NCBI GenBank assembly: GCA_024449915.1
Contig: JAMZAV010000808.1
Coordinates: forward strand, 62,001-126,000
Length of the DNA: 64,000 nucleotides
DNA from: Sweltsa coloradensis
Lineage: Eukaryota; Arthropoda; Insecta; Plecoptera; Chloroperlidae
Direction: 5' to 3'
Part shown: piece after piece, positions 44,628 through 56,450 of the stretch
How positions within the stretch are numbered: the first letter of the stretch is position 1
How the letters are laid out: each line of letters starts with the position of its first letter
Made by a program: the position numbers and the translations under genes
The notes under the pieces: model-generated
Seen by the model: only the letters and a program-made list of their open reading frames with translations
What the model was told of the DNA's origin: nothing
Databases searched by the model: none

Positions 44628-45715
44628 TAATTTGGATTATGGACGCGTCAACCGTTCGGTCATAATGCGCCACTCTAGCCTAGGGTAGAGGGGGAGGAGA
44701 GGCCCATGCTGGTCAGAACCAGCCACGGGTAAGGGGAGGAAGGGGGGTTTCGGGCTTTCTCACGTCGCGGTCGTCATCGTCTTTGTCATCGTTCGTTGTG
44801 TCATTGTCATCGTCGTCGGGGAGGTCGTCAAGGGAAGGGGAGGTGTTCCCGACGACGATTGCCAGAGCTCGCCTCTAGTTTCGGGGATAATATAAGTTAC
44901 TCCCCGCTTACTAGCTGATGTCTGCGAGGTGGACTATTTCTCTTGAATCGCCTTTACTTAACTTTTTAAGCAGAGCCTGTCTGGGCCATATTCTACACCA
45001 GATTATAAGGTAATTTAGATTAAGGGCGCTTCAACCGTAAGATAATAATGCGCCACTCTATTATACGGGACGTGGGGAGAAAAGTCCATATTTAAAGTTT
45101 ACTTGTATTACGGGCGCGTCGTGGTCGTGGTTTGTATGAATGAAAAAAATCCCATAATTACCAGCTGTTGTTTGCGAGATGGACTTTTGTCTTTTCATAC
45201 TCGCCTTCTACGATGAGCATAGTCATTCTCTGGGACAAATTATACCCCGGTCACAGACGGGTAAGAGAATTAGTAAATAGACTTTAAATACGAATTAACT
45301 TTTTCTATGCATTTGGTGGAGGTGCCGGGTAGCAGGCTAGTCCACGGCCGGCCCTAGTAAATAATACTCCCCTTTAGACACAAGCCGATGTGAGACATGG
45401 AATTCTCCTCTTTCCTCGCCTTCTACGATTGACAGAGCAATACACTCCCCCAATTCTACCCCGTCCACACACGGGAGGGGAGAAAATGATGAAGATAATA
45501 GTCAAAGTGAGAACGATAATTAATTATTTTAGTGAAAAATTAAATATTTTGTATGTGAATTAAATTTGTTTAAGCAAATAACATATGAAATTAAAAGTAT
45601 TTTAACAGTTTATCTCAGCTTTGTCAGCTCACGCTCTATACATATGTTTGGGAGGATTCATGTGCGTGTGGTCAACGGATCTACCTAGTTTGGTAGGATA
45701 GCATTTAATGTTTGT
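44628..45715. repeat. Segmental tandem duplication, unit 2
   Basis: Same order of parts as unit 1, with its own RepA at 44628-45000. Confidence 0.88.
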
Positions 45716-45729
45716 ATTTGATGACAATT

Positions 45730-46000
45730 TGGATTATGGACGCGGCATCAACCGTTAGGTCATATTGCGCCGCCGGTGATAATGAAAGTTGATGAGATGA
45801 GTTAATAGTGTGCTTGATGATTATATTGTTTTCTAAGTGTATAAATAACAAAATAAAATGATGATGATGAAAGTAATAGCAAAACAAAAGTTAAGTATGA
45901 GAATGAAAATAAATAACTATAAACTGGTCAGAACCAGCTACGGGTAAGGGGTGGAAAGGGGGGTTTCTCACGTCGCGGTGGTCATCGTCTTTGTCTGTTT
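45730..46000 (-). mobile_element. RepB copy (45730-45920) and RepA middle fragment (45922-46000)
   Basis: Core plus GATGAGATGAG body; then CTGGTCAGAACCAGC to CATCGTCTTTGTCTG. Confidence 0.75.
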
Positions 46001-46046
46001 CAACGTTCGAGAGGACGAACCGTATTTGGTAATTAGTGTCTACCCA

Positions 46047-46085
46047 CTCAGCCAAATAAAACTTAATTTTAGTGGGGGGTGAATT
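46047..46085 (-). repeat. SINE-T tail fragment
   Basis: TCTACCCACTCAG and TTTTAGTGGGGGG match the 3' end of SINE-T; the middle has diverged. Confidence 0.45.
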
Positions 46086-46784
46086 AAATCATTCCAAAAA
46101 CTTTATTGTATTTATTATTAAATTAAACGTTTCACGACAATTATTTTTGTAGTCGTGTGCTATTCTTTCTTCGCAAAATAAGACAAGTTTTATTCTTTAT
46201 GTCTATTTTATCAAAATATTTAGTTTATTAATATTGTTGGTAACATATAAATTTAAAAAAATATACACATTGCCCAATTCTTTACACTTCTTTAGTTTCT
46301 CCAACCTTTGCTTTAATATTATTTCCTGGAGCAAATATTTCACCCCTTCTACTCGTTTGTTTGTGAATTTCGCCCTTTATTCTTCTGTTTACTTGGCTTC
46401 TTCGTTGGTAACCCTTCTTTCAATAAACTTACAAAAATGTTTCATTTTTTCATTTTCTTCTCTTGTAAGCTAATATCTCTGTGAGAAATCTTTCCCTTGA
46501 CTCTGAACCTCCCCTTCTGTTCTCATTTCTTATAGCGGACTCACATTGTAAATTCAAAATCCCGTGGAAAAGATAAGACTGCCATCAGGCGTCCCTTTCA
46601 TAATAATTCTCACGAATCTCGGCGAATATTCCCCACTGAACGATGTTATGAATGAAACGAGACGAGACAAACAGGGGACTTTTGTGTTTAATGTAGGGGG
46701 ATGTTTTGCGTGGATGTTTATCGTACAGGTGTGCGGTGAACTGGTTTATTATTTCAGTAATGCGGGGTGAGATCTCGCCTGCGT
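46086..46784. other. Unassigned sequence
   Basis: Several short + frames without domains. Confidence 0.45.
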
Positions 46785-47139
46785 TATCTCACGTTTATTT
46801 CATAGCAGACAAGTTTTGACATGTAATGGTAGAAAGTCGGCACTAATATATTTAGGTAAGCGTCAAACTTGAAACATTATTGAGTAAATCATTCAACATC
46901 AAGAAGTTATGATCATAACTATTAAGAAACCACGACGACGTGAGAAACAAGGGAGCTTCAACCGGTAAGGTCATATTGCGCCGCCGGGATATTGAAAGTT
47001 GATGAGATGAGATGATCCAATCCAATCCATATCCATATAATGGTGTGTTTAATAATTATATTGTTTTCTAAGTGTATATAATTATAAGAAAATAAAATGT
47101 AGATAGTAATAGCAAAATAAAAGTTATTTATGTGAATAG
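46785..47139 (-). mobile_element. Flank plus RepB, duplicated at 49374
   Basis: ATCTCACGTTTATTTCATAG through AACATCAAGAA (about 140 bp) and the following RepB recur together at 49374-49700. Confidence 0.78.
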
Positions 47140-48043
47140 TTTTTTTGGTTTATTTGGATTAAAGACGCGTCAACCGTAAAAGGTCATAATGCACCACTCT
47201 AGCCTAGGGGATATGGGGAGGTGGAGCCCATGCTGGTCAGAACCAGCCACGGGTAAGGGGAGGAAAAGGAGGTTCTCACATCGCGGTCGTCATCGTCTTT
47301 GCCATCGTTCGTTGTCATTGTCATCGTTGTCGGGGAGATCGTCAAGGGATGGGGGAGGTGTCCTCAACGACAATTGCCAGAGCTCGCCTCTAGTATCGGT
47401 GAGTTATATACTCCTCCTCTTCCTAGCTGATGTTTGCGAGGTGGACTTTTTCTCTTGAATCGCCTTTTACGATTAGCAGAGCCATGCTCTGGGCCAAATT
47501 CTACCCCGGGCCCAGACGGCGCGTCAACCGTTAGTTCATAATGCACCATTCCATTCTAGGGGATCCAGGATGCTGGTGAGAACCCTGAACGATTAGCAGA
47601 GTCGTGCTCTGTAACTTCCCCCCCCCCTACCCCGGGCCCAGACGGGGAGTAGTTTTGCTAAGTTAAAATGTTTATAAAAAGTTTATTTGGATCAAGGGCG
47701 CTTCAACCGTAAGTTCGTTATGCACCACTCTAGCCAAGATGGATGTGTGGAGTAAAGTCCCATGCTTGTCAGAACCAGCCATGGGTAGGGAGAGGAAAAG
47801 GTGGTTCTCACGTCGTGGGCCGCATCGTCTTTGTCATCGTTTTTCTTGTCTTTGTGGTTGTCGGGGAAGTAGTCACGGGAATAGGGTGGGGTTCCCGAAG
47901 ACTGCCAGAGCTCGCATTCAATTTCAGGGAGTTCTCCCCTAATTGCTAGCTGATGATCACGAGATGGACTTTATTTCTTTCCTTGCCTTTCACGATTTGC
48001 AGAGCTTTGCTATGGGCCAAATATTTCCACGGGCCCAGACGGG
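47140..48043 (-). mobile_element. RepA cluster (47140-47519, 47520-47648, 47677-48043)
   Basis: Near-complete copy, internally deleted copy with both ends, then a diverged copy. Confidence 0.82.
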
Positions 48044-48112
48044 GGGTGGAAACGGGTGGTTCTCAACCTCACGTCGTGGATGACATCAGACATGGCATTC
48101 CAGACCGAGAGT

Positions 48113-48489
48113 TTTTGTTTATTTGGATTAAGGACGCGTCAACCGTTAGGTCATAATGCACCACTCTAACTTAGGTGGGGAGGGGAAGAGGGGCTAATGC
48201 TGGTCAGAACCAGCCACGGGAAAGGGGAGGAAGGGGGGTTTTTCACGTCGCGGTCGTCATCGTCTTTGTCATAGTTTGTTGTGTCATTGTCATCGTCGTC
48301 GGCGAGGTCGTCAAGGGAAGGGGGCAAGGTCCCCGACGACGTTTGCCAGAGCTCGCCTCTAGATTCGGGGAGTAATATACTACCCTTCTTACTAGCTAAT
48401 GTTTGCGAGGTGGACTTTTTCTCTTGAATCGCCTTTTACGATTAGCAGAAGCCATGCTCTGGGCCAATTCCACCCCGGGCCCAGATGGG
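48113..48489 (-). mobile_element. RepA copy, full length
   Basis: TTTTTGTTTATTTGG to GGGCCCAGATGGGG. Confidence 0.87.
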
Positions 48490-48987
48490 GCACGGAGAAG
48501 AAGAACTCCCTCTATTGTATACTCATATAAATTTTGTGGTAATTGATTTATAATCATCAACGCAATAAACTTAATTTTCAAATTATTCGCTGTTTATTCT
48601 CAGCAGACATATTATGCAACTGTGAGCACGGCGAATCGATTCGTTCGTTCAGTTTCACTGCTATTGGGAGAACTAAATTAGCCTCGATCGCCCGCAGTTA
48701 TATCTGAATTCAATGTTGCTCTTGTGTAACTTGAAGCTTAAAACTGCTAGATAGAGCCACTCAATGCTTAACATGGCTAATTCAAAATTCATTTCTGCAT
48801 GTGGTGCAGCTCAAAATGCCGAAATTAATAACTACTTTTCCAGGTTAAGGTTAACTAGAGTATGGACATATTCATAATCCTACACTGGCCGATCTGTCTT
48901 ACATGGGATAGGTGGCTTACAATAAAATCATTTTATATTGTTGTATGTAGTATATATTGTGAGATTGATGTTGATGTTTAATACATG
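48490..48987. other. Unassigned, with a dispersed TCATTTCTGCATGTGGTGCAG segment
   Basis: The 48783-48860 segment recurs in part at 50300-50330 and 50905-50950. Confidence 0.5.
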
Positions 48988-49109
48988 TTTATTAGGATTA
49001 TGGGCGCGTTAATCGTAAGGTCATATTGCTCCTCCTGTGACATGTCTTCATATGCAGAGTTTCTAGTACGTTCTGTAACGTTAAGCTGGTTTAGCTTTTT
49101 GAGTTTTGA

Positions 49110-49352
49110 GATTATTTGGATTAAGGGCGCCTCAACCGTGTGGTCTTTGTGTGCCACTCTAGCCTAGGGGATATAGGGTGGGTGAGGGATGCACGACGAG
49201 GACTACCAGAGCTCGCCTCTAGTTTCGGGGAGTAGTTTACTCTCCCAGATACTTGCTGATGTTTGCGATGGGGGATTCGCCTTTTTTCTCGCCTTTTACG
49301 ATCAGTAGAGCCATATACTCTCGGCCAATTTCTACCCCGGGACCAAATGGGT
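49110..49352 (-). mobile_element. RepA copy with large central deletion
   Basis: The hairpin and GTC run are gone; it shares GTGAGGGATGCACGACGAGG-type sequence with the 51405 copy. Serves as the empty-site comparison for the insertion at 51540. Confidence 0.78.
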
Positions 49353-49373
49353 AATATCATATTTTAATGGTGT

Positions 49374-49700
49374 ATCTCACGTTTATTTCATAGAAGACAA
49401 GTTTTGGCATTTAAAGCTAGAAAGTGGGCAATAAAATATATTTAAGCAAATCAAACTTGAAACGTTATTGAGTAAATCATTTAACATCAAGAAATGACAT
49501 ACTTATATTAACACGACGACGTGAGAAACTAGAGTGCTTCAACTGGTTAGGTCATATTGAACCGCCTATGATATTGAAAGTTGATGAGATAAGTTAGATA
49601 GAGATGGTGTGTTTGATGATTATATTGTTTCGGAGTGTGTATATAAGAAAAGAAAATGATGGTGATGACAGTAATAGCAAAACAATAGTTATTTAGTTTT
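49374..49700 (-). mobile_element. Flank plus RepB, partner of 46785
   Basis: Same upstream 140 bp and RepB start CACGACGACGTGAGAAACT. Confidence 0.78.
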
Positions 49701-49719
49701 AATCACGATATGTGTGAAT

Positions 49720-49850
49720 ATATAATTTAGGGAACGAAAAACCCCTGTTGCAAAGCTTTTATGTTTTTGTCCGTCTGTCTGTCTGTCTGGCTGTATGCCT
49801 AACCCTCCCGTTTCGTCCTTCTATGCGTGTTTACTTCTCACAGTATAACC
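49720..49850. repeat. Dispersed repeat with (GTCT)n, partner at 52495-52615
   Basis: TTTAGGGAACGAAAAACCC, GTCTG repeats, CGTCCTTCTA(T/C)GCGTGTT shared by both. Confidence 0.72.
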
Positions 49851-49855
49851 GATTT

Positions 49856-51370
49856 GTTTATTTGGATTAGGGACGCGTCAACCGTTAGGTCATAATGCAC
49901 CACTCTAACCTAAGGGGGGGCGGGTTTTTTAAAAATTAAATTTGGATTAAGGACGCGTCAACCGTTAGGTCATAATGCACCACTCTAGCCTAAGGGGGGT
50001 GGGGGAGGAATGCCCCATGCTGGTCAGAACCAGCCACTGGTAAGGGGAGGAAAGGGGATTCTCACGTCGCGGTCGTCATCGTCTTTATCATCGTTCGTGG
50101 TGTCATTCTCGTCATCGTCGTCGAGGGATCGTCAAGGGAAGGGGGCAAGGTCTCTGACGACGATTGCCAGAGCTCGCCTCTATTTTCGGGGAGTAAAATA
50201 CTACCCTTCATACTAGCTGATATTTGCGAGTTGGACTTTTCTCTTGAATCTCCTTGTTCGATTAGCAGAGCCATTCTCTGGGCCAATTCTACCCCGAATT
50301 ATTCATTTCTGCATGTAGTGCAGCTCAAATTTGTTTATTCATGGATTAAGGACGCGTCAACCGTTTGGTCATAATGCACCACTCTAGCCTAGGGGATATG
50401 GGGAGGAAGGGCTCATGCTGGTCTGATACAGCCACGGGTAAGGGGAGGAAAGCAGGGTTCTCACGTCGCGGTCGTCATCGTCTTTATCATCGTTCGTTGT
50501 GTCATTGTCGTCATCGTCGTCGGTTTTTTTTTTTTGTTTATTTGGATTAAGGACGCGTCAACCGTAAGATCATAATGCACCACTCTAGCCTAGGGGGGGG
50601 GGGAGGGGCCCATGCTGGTCAGAACCAGCCACGGGAAGGGGGAGGAAGGGGGGTTTTCCACGTCGCGGTCGTCATCGTCTTTGTCATCGTTCGTTGTGTC
50701 ATTGTCATCGTCGCCGGGGGGTCGTCAAGGGAAGGGGACAATGTCCCCGACGACGATTGCCAGGGCTCGCCTCTAGTTTCGGGGAGTAAGATACTCCGCT
50801 CTTTCTAGCTGATGTTTGCGAGGTGGACTTCTTCTCTTGAATCGCCTTTAACGATTAGCAGAGCCATGCTCTGGGCCAATTCTACCCCGGGCCCAGACGG
50901 AGGTGGTGCTGCTCAACATGCAGAAGTTAATAACTTCTTTTCCAGGTTAAGGGTTGAGCTGTTTTATCTTTTGAGTTTTGAGATTATTTGGATTAAGGGC
51001 GCCTCAAACGTTTGGTTATTGTGTGCCACTCTAGCCTAGTGGATTTTTTTTTTGTTTATTTGGATTAAGGACGCGTTAACCGTTATGCCATAATGCACCA
51101 CTCTAGCGTAAGGGGGGTGGGGAGGAGGAGCCCATGCTGGTCAGAACCAGCCACGGGTAAGGGGAGGAAGGGGGGTTTCTCACGTCGCGGTCGTCATCGT
51201 CTTTGTCATCGTTCGTTGTGTCATTGTTATCGTCGCCGGGGGGTCGTCAAGGGAAGGGGGCAAGGTCCCCGACGACGATTGCCAGAGCTCGCCTCTAGGT
51301 TCGGAGAGTAATTATACTCCCCGCTTGCTAGCTGATGTTTGCGAGGTGGACTTTTTCTCTTGAATTGCCT
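49856..51370 (-). mobile_element. Array of RepA copies
   Basis: 49856-49925 (fragment), 49926-50298, 50330-50520 (stops at CGTCGTCGG), 50521-50902 (full), 50980-51045 (fragment), 51046-51370. Separated by short unrelated pieces. Confidence 0.85.
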
Positions 51371-51404
51371 TTTTTTTTTGGTTAAGCTGTTTTATCTTTT
51401 TGAG

Positions 51405-51680
51405 TTTTGAGATTATTTGGATTAAGGGCGCCCTCAAACGTTTGGTCATTGTGCGCCACTCTAGCCTAGTGGATATAGGGAAGGTGAGAGATCCACGACG
51501 AGCTTTACCAGAGCCGCCTCTAGTTTCGGGGAGTAGTTTCGAGGCCGTCGCTTTACTCACTTAGCGACGGCCTCGGTAGTTTACTCTCCCAGATACTTTG
51601 CTGATGTTTGCGATTGGGAATTTACCTTTTTTCTCGCCTTTAGCGATCAGTATAGAGCCTTGCTCTGGGCCAAATCATTG
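51405..51680 (-). mobile_element. RepA deleted copy carrying a palindromic insertion
   Basis: Sister of 49110-49352; interrupted at 51540-51575. Confidence 0.8.
51540..51575. mobile_element. 36-bp palindromic insertion with 7-bp duplication
   Basis: Perfect 13-bp arms CGAGGCCGTCGCT (51540-51552) and AGCGACGGCCTCG (51563-51575) with a 10-nt loop. Flanked by GTAGTTT at 51533-51539 and 51576-51582. The empty site is seen at 49230-49250. Confidence 0.85.
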
Positions 51681-51684
51681 GATG

Positions 51685-52280
51685 AGCGAAGCATAGACTT
51701 CAATTTCACTGACCCTTCAAAAATAAAAAAATTAGCTCGGGTGTTTTTTTTTAAATTTTATTTTTATTGTTTTTTTTTTATTTTTGTTTGTATTTTTGTC
51801 TGTTTGTTCGCTCTCTACCGGGCAAACGGCATACGAAACCTTGATGAAAATTGGAAGGAAACTTCGAAATCTCTGAACTTAGAGCTGCCACGTTTTTGGG
51901 TACAATCGAATAAATATTTTTGATGAATATCGTACTTTTACGATTTTTTTCTATTTTTAATGCGATATTTTCGTGACATTTGGGCCGATTCTGACCAAAC
52001 GGGTGGGACTACAACGTTCATATTTTACATGGACATTAAGGTTATGGTTATGTAGTATCTTATGAAAAAAAAGTTGAAAAATTTAGCCAGAATCCATAGA
52101 ATAAAAGTTTTAATATGAGTTTTTTAGGTTTATAATAACAATTTAAAAGTAACAATAGAAACTTGACAACAATCTCCTTGCAAAAAAAAGAACTTGCAAA
52201 GTTATATAGTGGTCCCACGCAAACTAAAAACTTACAAAAAAGCTTATCCATCAACTCGACTAAAAAAAGCGTTCGCGAAG
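51685..52280 (+). mobile_element. RepD copy, shortened
   Basis: ATTGGATGAGCGAAGC to AGCTTATCCATCAACTCG; shares GACCAAACGGGTGG(G/A)CTACAACG with 14640-14670. One tandem unit only. Confidence 0.7.
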
Positions 52281-52307
52281 CAGCCTAGCGTCAAGCGTTA
52301 CAATCAT

Positions 52308-52480
52308 AGACGACGTAAGAAACTAGGGCGCTCCGCGCTTCAACCGTTTAGGCCATTTTGCGCTGAATATGATATTGAAAGTTGATGGTGTGTTTGATGA
52401 TTATATTGTTTCTTAGTGTATATATAAAAGAAAAGAAAGTATGGTGATGATAGTAATAGCAAAACAATAGTCATTTAATA
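52308..52480 (-). mobile_element. RepB copy
   Basis: GACGACGTAAGAAACTAGGGCGC with a small duplication in the core. Confidence 0.72.
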
Positions 52481-52619
52481 TCCATGATACCTGTAAATAT
52501 ATTATTTAGGGAACGAAAAACCCGTGTTGCAACACTTTTCTGACCGTCTGTATGTCTGACCGTCCATTCGTCCTTCTACGCGTGTTCACTTCTTATGGTA
52601 AAACCGATCACAAGCTCCG

Positions 52620-52915
52620 ATATAGACGCGTTTTCTAATTGCTATCAACAAGGGTCATGCAGAATGTTTTAAGTGGCTCTGTGGTCATGAGTCAGGGCTA
52701 GACCCACCGAAAGGGAAAGTTACAGACACCCGGCACCTCCACCAAGGATAGTTGAACGCTAGATGAAGACTGCATGGGTACACCCCAGTATACCGGTGCT
52801 TCACTGCTTATATAGCAGACTTATGCTCGGCTGCTCATTGTGAACATTATAGGTATTTTCATCTATTGTTATTGTTTTAATTTTTATACTTTGTAAATCA
52901 ATTTTTATAACTGAT
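52620..52915. other. Unassigned sequence
   Basis: Holds CACCCGGCACCTCCACCAAGG at 52727; otherwise nothing. Confidence 0.4.
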
Positions 52916-53130
52916 TTGACGTGAGAAATTAGAGTGCTTCTACCAGTTAGGTCATATTGCTCCGCCTGTGATATTGTAAGTTTTGTTGAATAAAATTGTG
53001 GGTTGTTTTTATATTGTTCCTTCATTTCTTAAAGTTTTTATTTATTTTTTATTTTTTTGGGATTAAGGACGCGTCAAGCGTTAGGTCATAATGCAACACT
53101 CTAGCCTAGGGGAAAGTGGGAGGAGGGTAT
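52916..53130 (-). mobile_element. RepB fragment and RepA fragment
   Basis: GACGTGAGAAATTAGAGTGC at 52918; RepA start at 53042-53130. Confidence 0.68.
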
Positions 53131-53209
53131 TAGTATTAGTAGTTTTAGGGCGCTTTAACAGCTAAGATTATTCGCGCCTCCAAGATAAAACAATTCCTAT
53201 AAGTGTGAG

Positions 53210-53890
53210 TAACCACCTTGTATACTTCTTTCCAAAGGGGAGGAACGTAAAGGGAGACGCGGGGGGACAAGGGTTGGTCAGCCCTGTGATGGTCAGGACC
53301 AGCCACAAGCGTATGGGGAGGGCAGGGGTTCCTCCACGTCGTGGTCGTCTTCGTCTGTGTCATCATCCGTCCATGTTGTCATTGTCGTCGCCGTCAGGGA
53401 GAGAGTCCGACAACGACCCAGAGCTCGCCATTACCTTCAGGGAGTGAAACTCCCCTAATCACGGGCCAAACCACGAGAAGGTTGCGAGTTGGACTTTGAT
53501 GGCGGGGCCTATTTTATTCTATTTTTTTGGTTTATTTGGAATAAGGACGCGTCAACCGTTAGGTCATAATGCACCACTCTAACCTGGAGGGGGGGGGGGG
53601 AAGGAGAGGCCCATGCTGGTCAGAACCAGTCACGGGTAAGGGGAGGAAAGGGGGTTCTCAGTTCTCACGTCCTTTGTCATCGTTCGATGTGTCATTCTCA
53701 TCATCGTCGAGGGGTCGTCAAGGGAAGGGGGCAAGGTCCCCGACGATGATTGCCAGAACTCGCCTCTACTTTCGGAGAGTAATATACTCCCCAATTACTA
53801 GCTGATGTTTGCGAGGTGGACTTTTTCTCTTGAATCGCCTTGTACGATTAGCAGAGTCATGCTCTGGGTCAATACTACCCTGTCGCCCAA
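53210..53890 (-). mobile_element. RepA-L remnant (53210-53500) and RepA copy (53520-53890)
   Basis: The first shares CCAAAGGGGAGGAACGTAA with 54118 and CACGTCGTGGTCGTCTTCG with 13024; the second has CATCATCGTCG opposite CGACGATGAT. Confidence 0.78.
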
Positions 53891-53909
53891 ATATATATTT
53901 TTTTCATTT

Positions 53910-54105
53910 TGTTTATTTGGATATAGGGCGCGTCAACCGTTAGGTCATAATGCGTCTCTCTGTAGCCTAGGGGATATGGTAGGAGGGGCCATGCTGGTCA
54001 GAACAAGCGTTATTGGTGTTTATAAGGTTAAAGGGCGCGTCAATTGTTAAGTCATATTGCGCCTTCTGTGATAATGTAGTTTATTAGTTACCTTATAAGT
54101 AAACT
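53910..54105 (-). mobile_element. RepA fragment and core fragment
   Basis: 53910-54010 and core at 54030-54085. Confidence 0.65.
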
Positions 54106-54111
54106 ATAAAT

Positions 54112-54415
54112 ATTTTTTCCAAAGGGGAGGAACGTAAGGGGTGACGCAGGGAGACGCGGGGTGGACAGCTTGTGCTGGTCAAAACCAGCCACAAGCAAGG
54201 GGTGGGCTTCGGAGTAAATGGCCGGGGGCAAGGGGCCGGGGCGGAAGCTTGGCCGGGGTCTTGACGAAATCAGGCCGGGCTCAGGAAAAGGACAGATGGA
54301 AAGGGAGGGTATGGGGAGGTCAGGGGTGAGGGGTTCCCCCACGTCGTGGTCGTCTTCGTCTGTGTCATCGTCAGTGTTTTCATTGTTGTAGTGTCGTGGA
54401 GGTAGTCAAGGATTT
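54112..54415 (-). mobile_element. RepA-L copy, truncated at the hairpin
   Basis: Carries the extra GGCCGGGGGCAAGG and GACGAAATCAGGCCGGGCTCAGG segment of the long subfamily; ends at GTAGTCAAGGA, then T-run of the next copy. Confidence 0.78.
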
Positions 54416-55113
54416 TTTTTTGGTTTATTTGGATTAAGGACGCGTCAACCGTTAGGTCATAATGCACCACTCTAACCTAGGGGGGTGGGGAAGGAGGGCC
54501 CCTCCTCAGAACCAGCCACGGGTAAGGGAAGGAAAGGGGGTTTCACACGTTGCGGTCGTCATCGTCTTTGTCATTGTTCGTTGTGTCATTGTCATCGTCG
54601 CCGGGGGGTCGTCAAGGGAAGGGTGAAAGTGCCCCGACGACTGCCAGAGCTCGCCTCTAGATTCGGGGAGAAATATACTACCCTTCTTACTAACTGATGT
54701 TTGCGAGGTGGACTTTTTTCTCTTGGATCGACTTATACGATTGGCAGAGCCATGCTCTGGGCCAATTCTACCCTTTTTTTTTTGGTTTATTTGGATTAAG
54801 GACGCGTCATCTGTTAGGTCTTAATGCACCACTCTAAGCTAGGGGGGGGGAGGAGGGGCCCATGCTGGTCAGAACTAGTCACGGGTAAGGGGTGGAAAGG
54901 GGAGTTCTCACGTCGTGGTAGTCATTGTCTTCGTCATCGTTCGTGGTGTCATTGTCGTCATCGTCGTCAAGGGGTCGTCAAAGGAAGGAGCAAGGTCCCC
55001 GACGACGATTGCTAGAGCTCGCCTCTATTTTCGGGGAGTTAAATACTACCCTTATACTAGCTAATGTAAGCGAGGTGGACTTTTTCTCTTGGATCGCCTT
55101 TTACGATTAGCAT
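54405..55113 (-). mobile_element. Two RepA copies (54405-54772, 54773-55113)
   Basis: Both start with T-run and GGTTTATTTGG and lack the last 20-60 bp. Confidence 0.83.
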
Positions 55114-55129
55114 CAAAGAACTCCCAAAC

Positions 55130-55530
55130 ATAAAACAACGTGATAAACTAGGGCCTTCAACCGGTAAGACCATATTGCGCCGCCTGTGATATTGTAAATT
55201 AATAAAATGAGATTGTGTTAATATGTTTGATGATTATGTTGTTTTCTATGTTTATAAAAGAATAAAAAATGAAATATATAATATTGTTGAGCTTAAGAAA
55301 AATTAATTTTACATTTATTTGGATTTATTTGATGTTGAGTAGGTTTAAGGGCGCGTCAACCGTTAGGTCATAATGCGCCTCTCTTTTCTCTAGGGGATGT
55401 GGGAAGGAAAGTCCCTAATTGGTCAGAATCATCCAAAGGCGTCATCGTCGGGGAGGTCGTCAAGTGAATGGGGAGAAGTCCCAAACGACGACCGCCAGAA
55501 CTCGCCGCTAATTTCGGTAAGTAGCCCATG
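55130..55530 (-). mobile_element. RepB copy (55130-55330) and shortened RepA (55340-55530)
   Basis: AACAACGTGATAAACTAGGG core; RepA with central deletion. Confidence 0.7.
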
Positions 55531-55650
55531 TCATATTGGTTTCTTCGCTGACCCGGACTGGCGAGCAGACGTCGAGGAGAACGAAGCCGTTACACTATCT
55601 CTTCAACCCTTCATCTGCTCTAACTAGCGGTATATTCGTGTCTTAGGTCT
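55505..55650 (+). repeat. RepC copy
   Basis: GACCCGGACTGGCGAGCAGA, GAAGCCGTTACACTA and TAACTAGCGGTATA match 13785-13905. Confidence 0.65.
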
Positions 55651-55689
55651 TAGCGTTCACCCACTCCCCCAATGACCACGCGCGAAGGT

Positions 55690-56014
55690 TGCTTTGGATT
55701 AAGGACGCGTCAACCGTTAGGTCTAAATGCGCCACTCTAGTCTATAAGGGATGGGGAGGAGGGGCCCATGCTGGTCAGAACCAGCCACGGGTAAGGGGAG
55801 GTAGGGGGATTTCTCACGTCGCGATCGTCATTGTCTTTGTCATCGTTCGTTGTGTCATTGTCATCGTCGTCGTCGAGCTCGCCTCTAGTTTTGTGGAATA
55901 ATATTCTCCGCTCACACTAGCTGATGTTTGCGAGGTGGACTTTTTCTCTTGAATCGCTTTTTACGATTAACAGAGCCATGCTCTGGGCCAATTCTACCCC
56001 GGGCCCAGACGGGG
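55690..56014 (-). mobile_element. RepA copy lacking the hairpin
   Basis: CGTCGTCGTCGAGCTCGCC joins left arm and post-hairpin block directly; ends GGGCCCAGACGGGG. Confidence 0.82.
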
Positions 56015-56450
56015 CCGTTAAACGACCTCGTCTTAACCGCTGCCAAAGAGATATCCGTGAGTTAGAAGTGTGTGGCCTATTCGAATTCGGGAACGAGACT
56101 TTATTTCCTTATGGATAAAACGCAATTTGTTGCCTGAATTTCCTCCAAAAAGGCAGAGCCGAATCCAATCGCAGAGTAGAAATCCACCCTAGCATTTCTT
56201 TGATCAGAAGTTATATAACGTTATTGTTATTATCAAAGAGAGTTTCGCAAGTCCTTGACATAGAGTTTTGTTAGCCAAGTCTGAGTGCACGTGCACTCGG
56301 CGGCGGGCGAATTTCACCGGCATTGCAGACGCGTGACTTCTCACCGCCCGATTTACTCGCCGAGAAACGCGATACCACAGTGTGTGTCGGTCAACCGAGT
56401 AGGCGGCGGTGGTGGCGGCAAGGTACACCCGCGGCCACAAGTAAATAAGC
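56015..56450. other. Unassigned sequence
   Basis: GC-richer 56280-56440; no recognised gene. Confidence 0.4.
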
